Shown here: positions 60,859-64,000 of the stretch, piece by piece
Position numbering within the stretch: the first letter of the stretch is position 1
Layout: the number at the start of each line of letters is the position of its first letter
Origin: Neocallimastix lanati (nom. inval.)
Lineage: Eukaryota > Neocallimastigomycota > Neocallimastigomycetes > Neocallimastigales > Neocallimastigaceae
NCBI GenBank assembly: GCA_016946835.1
Contig: JACVTC010000026.1
Span: 1,485,001 to 1,549,000 of the forward strand
Reading direction: 5' to 3'
Length of the DNA: 64,000 nucleotides
Notes under the pieces: model-generated
Told to the model about the DNA's origin: nothing
The model's input: only the letters and a program-made list of their open reading frames with translations
The model's database searches: none
Translations under genes and position numbers: made by a program

Positions 60859-63800
60859 TGGTCCTCCTCTAGGATTCGGATACCAGACGAATCTCAAAAC
60901 TAGGCTAAACTATACTAAGAAAATTTTATTTAATTATTTTAATACATAAATTATTTTAATAGTTATTTGGTGTAAAATTTCAATACATGATAAACATAAA
61001 AATACATTATTAATAATAAGGTTACATGAATTTAAATAATATTTATATTAATAAGTAAAAATAATAAAGATTATTGATATTGATATTAATAGAAATAAAT
61101 TTGATATTAATAAATATAAATTTTTGTATAATTAATATTATAGATTCATTTTCTAAATATAAGTTTATTTGTTTGATTTATTAAATTTTTTGAGTATTTC
61201 TGGACAGTTGAGGTTTTCTTCCGGTTCCCAAGATGCTTCAGATAAAGGATATCCTTTCCACTTAATAAGATATTGAATCTTTCCATAATGTTTTCTTTTA
61301 TCAAGTATTTCTTCTACTTCATATTCTTCTTCATCATTAACTATAATTGGAGGTGGAGGTTCCTTTTTTCTTTTAAAATTGTCTTTGTAGTATGGCTCAA
61401 GTTCTGATACATGGATAATTGGGTGTATTCTTATATTTTTTGGAAATTCAATTTTGTATGTTACTGGAGAGACTTTTTCAATTATTTTATAAGGTCCTAG
61501 CTTTCTTGGTTTTAATTTTTTATTTTTATTTCTTAATATGAGTGAACTGTTTGTCCAAACTTTGTCGTTTACTTCGAATTCAGGTGCTTTAATTCTGTGT
61601 TGGTTGGCGAATTTTTCTTGTTTATTTCTTGCTTGTTTTAAATTTTCTTTTAATTGTTTGAAAAGTTTCGCTAAGTTTGTTGTAAATTCTTCAGCACGCG
61701 GAACATCAATAGAACTTGGCACAGCTGGTGAGAAGAGAGGGTTGTAACCATAATTTGCGTAGAAAGGTGATTTATTTAATGATTCTTGAATAGAATTGTT
61801 GTAGCAGAATTCAGCAAGGAATAGATAATTATGCCAATTTGAACCTTTAAAATTAGAGTAACATCTGAGAAATTGTTCTACAACGGAGTTCACCCTCTCC
61901 GTTAAACCGTTAGTTTGATGGTGAAAGGGAGAAGAAAGTTTCATTGAGATATTGAGAGTTTTGCAAATAGAAGTCCAGAATTTAGAAGTGAATTGAGTAC
62001 CTCTATCGGAAAGAATTTCATTTGGTAATCCATGAAGTCTGAAAATATGAGTCATGAATGCCTTAGCAGTATCTTCAGAAGAAGGAACGTTAGGAAATGG
62101 GATGAAGTGACCCATTTTTGTGAATCTATCGAGAACAACAAAAATACAAGTATATCCATTAGATGAAGGGAGATCAGTGATGAAATCCATGGAAAGCGAA
62201 GTCCAAGGTCGGTCAGGAATTTCTAGTGGGTTCAGAAATCCATAAGGTTTGTGTCTAAAATCCTTTGAACGACAACAGATTTCACAAGATTTAATATAGT
62301 CTTTAATATCTTTTTGCATAGATGACCACCAAAAGTCACGATTGATTAAGGAGAAAATTTTCTTGAAACCAAAATGACCAGCAGATGGGGAGTCATGACA
62401 GATATTTAATACGGAAGAACGACAGTTAAGAGGAACATAAATTTTTCCATCAAAGAGTAAGAAGTTGTTACTTAAAGAAAATTTATTAGATTCTGGGAAG
62501 TCTTGTTTAGAGTTGAGTTTTTTGCAGATTTCATTATAATATTTATCATTCTTATATTCATGGAGTATTTGATCATTTAAAGAGGCAATGGAAGTGGTAG
62601 CGCAAAAATTTTCAGGTTTTAAGACGTTGAAAGGAATGTCAGAGGACAGTTCTTCTTCATTTGATGTATAATCAGGTCTTGGAGAAAGTGCATTCGCATA
62701 TATTTCGCTAAAAATATCCTTAAATGGAAGTAATTTCTTTGGTAATGATTTATTTACTTTATTACTTTCTTTATCTTCTTCTTCTTTATCATTCTTTTTA
62801 ATAGTATTTAAAGGAACATAAGTAGTGAAGGCGCTGGGAAGTACAAGACAATTGGAAATACAATAGTTGGATTTGAAAGAGAGTTCTTTTGAGGCAAAGT
62901 CTATAGTGGGATTATAAGTTTCTAGCCAGTCAATGCCTAAAATAGCACAATACGAAGGAAGGTCAACAACATAGAAACTTGTTTTACATATGTGGTTTTT
63001 ATATTTTAAGGATATTGGTGCAGTTTTACCTATGATTGACTGAATACCGCCGATTCCAGATACGTTAGGGAGATTACATTCACTAGAGTAAGGAATATTG
63101 TTTTCTTTTGCGAAGTATACATCCATTAAATTAAGTTGAGAGCCGCAGTCCAGAAGAATTTTAGTTTTTGTAGAGATATTGGAAACATTAAGAGAGAATT
63201 CAAAAATTGGTAGCTTTACATCGGGTTGATCAGAAATTCTTATTCTTGGAATAGTTTTAGGTTCAAGATTAGTGATATGAGAACTGCTAGAAGAGGCTTT
63301 ATTTCTGTTTACTAGTGGGCAATGGTCAAGGGAATGGTTAGCTGATCCACAATAGGCACAAAGATGTTCTTTTCTTCTTCTTTCCTTTTCTTCGTTAGAC
63401 AAAGGACCTCGGGTATTGAATTTGAAAGGCTTTTTTCCTTTATTTTGTCTTCTATTATTATTGTTTCTGTTATTATTTCTGTTATCATTATTATTATTAT
63501 TATTATTATTTGATCTGTTTTGTGCATTAGAAAATTGTCTATGAGCAGCAATACGACTATCTAGTCTAGAGGCAATAGTTTGTAATGCGAAAAGAGATCT
63601 TGGTCCTGGAAGCATTTCATATATTTTGGTAGCAATTTGATCGTTAAGTCCATTGAGGAAAGCATCCATTTTAGCTTCTTCATTCCACGATGATTCGTCA
63701 GAATATCTATTGAATTCGAGAATATAGTTTGTTATTTCACCGATGCGTCTTTGTTTAATTGTCTTCAATTTCTGGTTAGCAATGAAAGTCGAATCGTAGC

Positions 63801-64000
63801 TCCCAAAAGTAGCCTTAAATCTTGAGGTGAATTGTTGATAGTTATTTAAACATGGATCGTTATTTTCAATTAAAGTAGCAGCCCAGTTCATTGCAGAGCC
63901 GTAGAGTCTAGAAATGATATACGCAACCTTTATTGGATCATTATTAAATCGTTCGGGATCAAGCATGAATATTAGATTCATTTTTGCTAAAAATCCTTTA
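60295..64000 (-). mobile_element. Ty3-like chromovirus, right part beyond the window
   Basis: Minus-strand element whose 5' end lies past base 64000. After the 3' LTR comes a single open frame of more than 938 codons (63981 or beyond, down to 61165). Parts in order: gag capsid, zinc knuckle ([14 protein letters not shown]), aspartic protease ([12 protein letters not shown]), integrase with HHCC finger and DDE core ([10 protein letters not shown]...[13 protein letters not shown]...TERVNS) and a C-terminal chromodomain ([14 protein letters not shown]...YLIKWKGYP...ASWEPEENL). Reverse transcriptase and RNase H parts were not recognised, so it looks like an incomplete, non-autonomous copy despite the open frame, with one evident break. 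The unbroken frame suggests it is the youngest retroelement here. Confidence 0.88.

Noticed and set aside
1-64000. Dictyostelium-like or Plasmodium-like host, suggested by the A/T content
   Set aside because: CFAP45 excludes Dictyostelium, which has no flagellum. The Ty3-like chromovirus and abundant copia and MULE elements do not fit Plasmodium. Fungal placement remains inference.

Overview
The window looks like nuclear DNA of a zoosporic fungus with extreme A+T content, most likely an anaerobic gut fungus (Neocallimastigomycota). That placement is inference. It rests on very AT-rich intergenic DNA full of homopolymers and microsatellites, intron-rich genes with GT..AG introns made of almost pure A/T, a chromodomain-bearing Ty3-like retroelement typical of fungi, and a gene for the axonemal protein CFAP45, which only flagellate-bearing lineages keep. 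No sequence search could be run.

Layout: 1-22.5 kb is a transposon-dominated block. It holds a MITE-like element (2.87-3.35 kb), a broken Ty1/copia element bounded by its own LTRs (3441-10808) and invaded by other LTRs, a Ty3-like gag-protease remnant (12.7-13.6 kb), several solo LTRs of one family, and a 3.75 kb Mutator-like (MULE) DNA transposon (about 17.91-21.67 kb). 23.2-36.7 kb is a gene-rich stretch: a steroid-5-alpha-reductase-family membrane enzyme (+), an AAGAB/p34 adaptin-binding homologue (-), the 26S proteasome subunit RPN2 (+, 15 exons, 937 aa) and cytosolic tyrosyl-tRNA synthetase (-). 36.98-44.3 kb is again mobile DNA: a second MULE with a 9-bp target duplication, an AAAAT-rich minisatellite that ends in an inverted copy of itself, a 5'-truncated copia pol remnant with a 3' LTR, and a SINE-like island. 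46.7-54.5 kb carries CFAP45 (+) and the transcription elongation factor SPT5 (+, 12 exons, 1029 aa). 56-64 kb is mobile again: a gag remnant split by a solo LTR, and a chromovirus with a long open gag-protease-integrase-chromodomain frame that runs off the window end.

The host genes are housekeeping or flagellar and do not form an operon or pathway. The exon models of RPN2, SPT5, TyrRS and the reductase close in frame with GT..AG introns. The points most worth a second look are: a long T tract on the coding strand 50-300 bases upstream of every host start codon that can be placed; one family of solo LTRs present nine times with no internal region in sight, several with 5-bp target duplications, nested and inverted in each other; two related MULEs with FLYWCH-like transposases; a GC-richer hairpin-rich island inside one MULE with a tRNA-like fold; and a chromovirus copy without recognisable reverse transcriptase.
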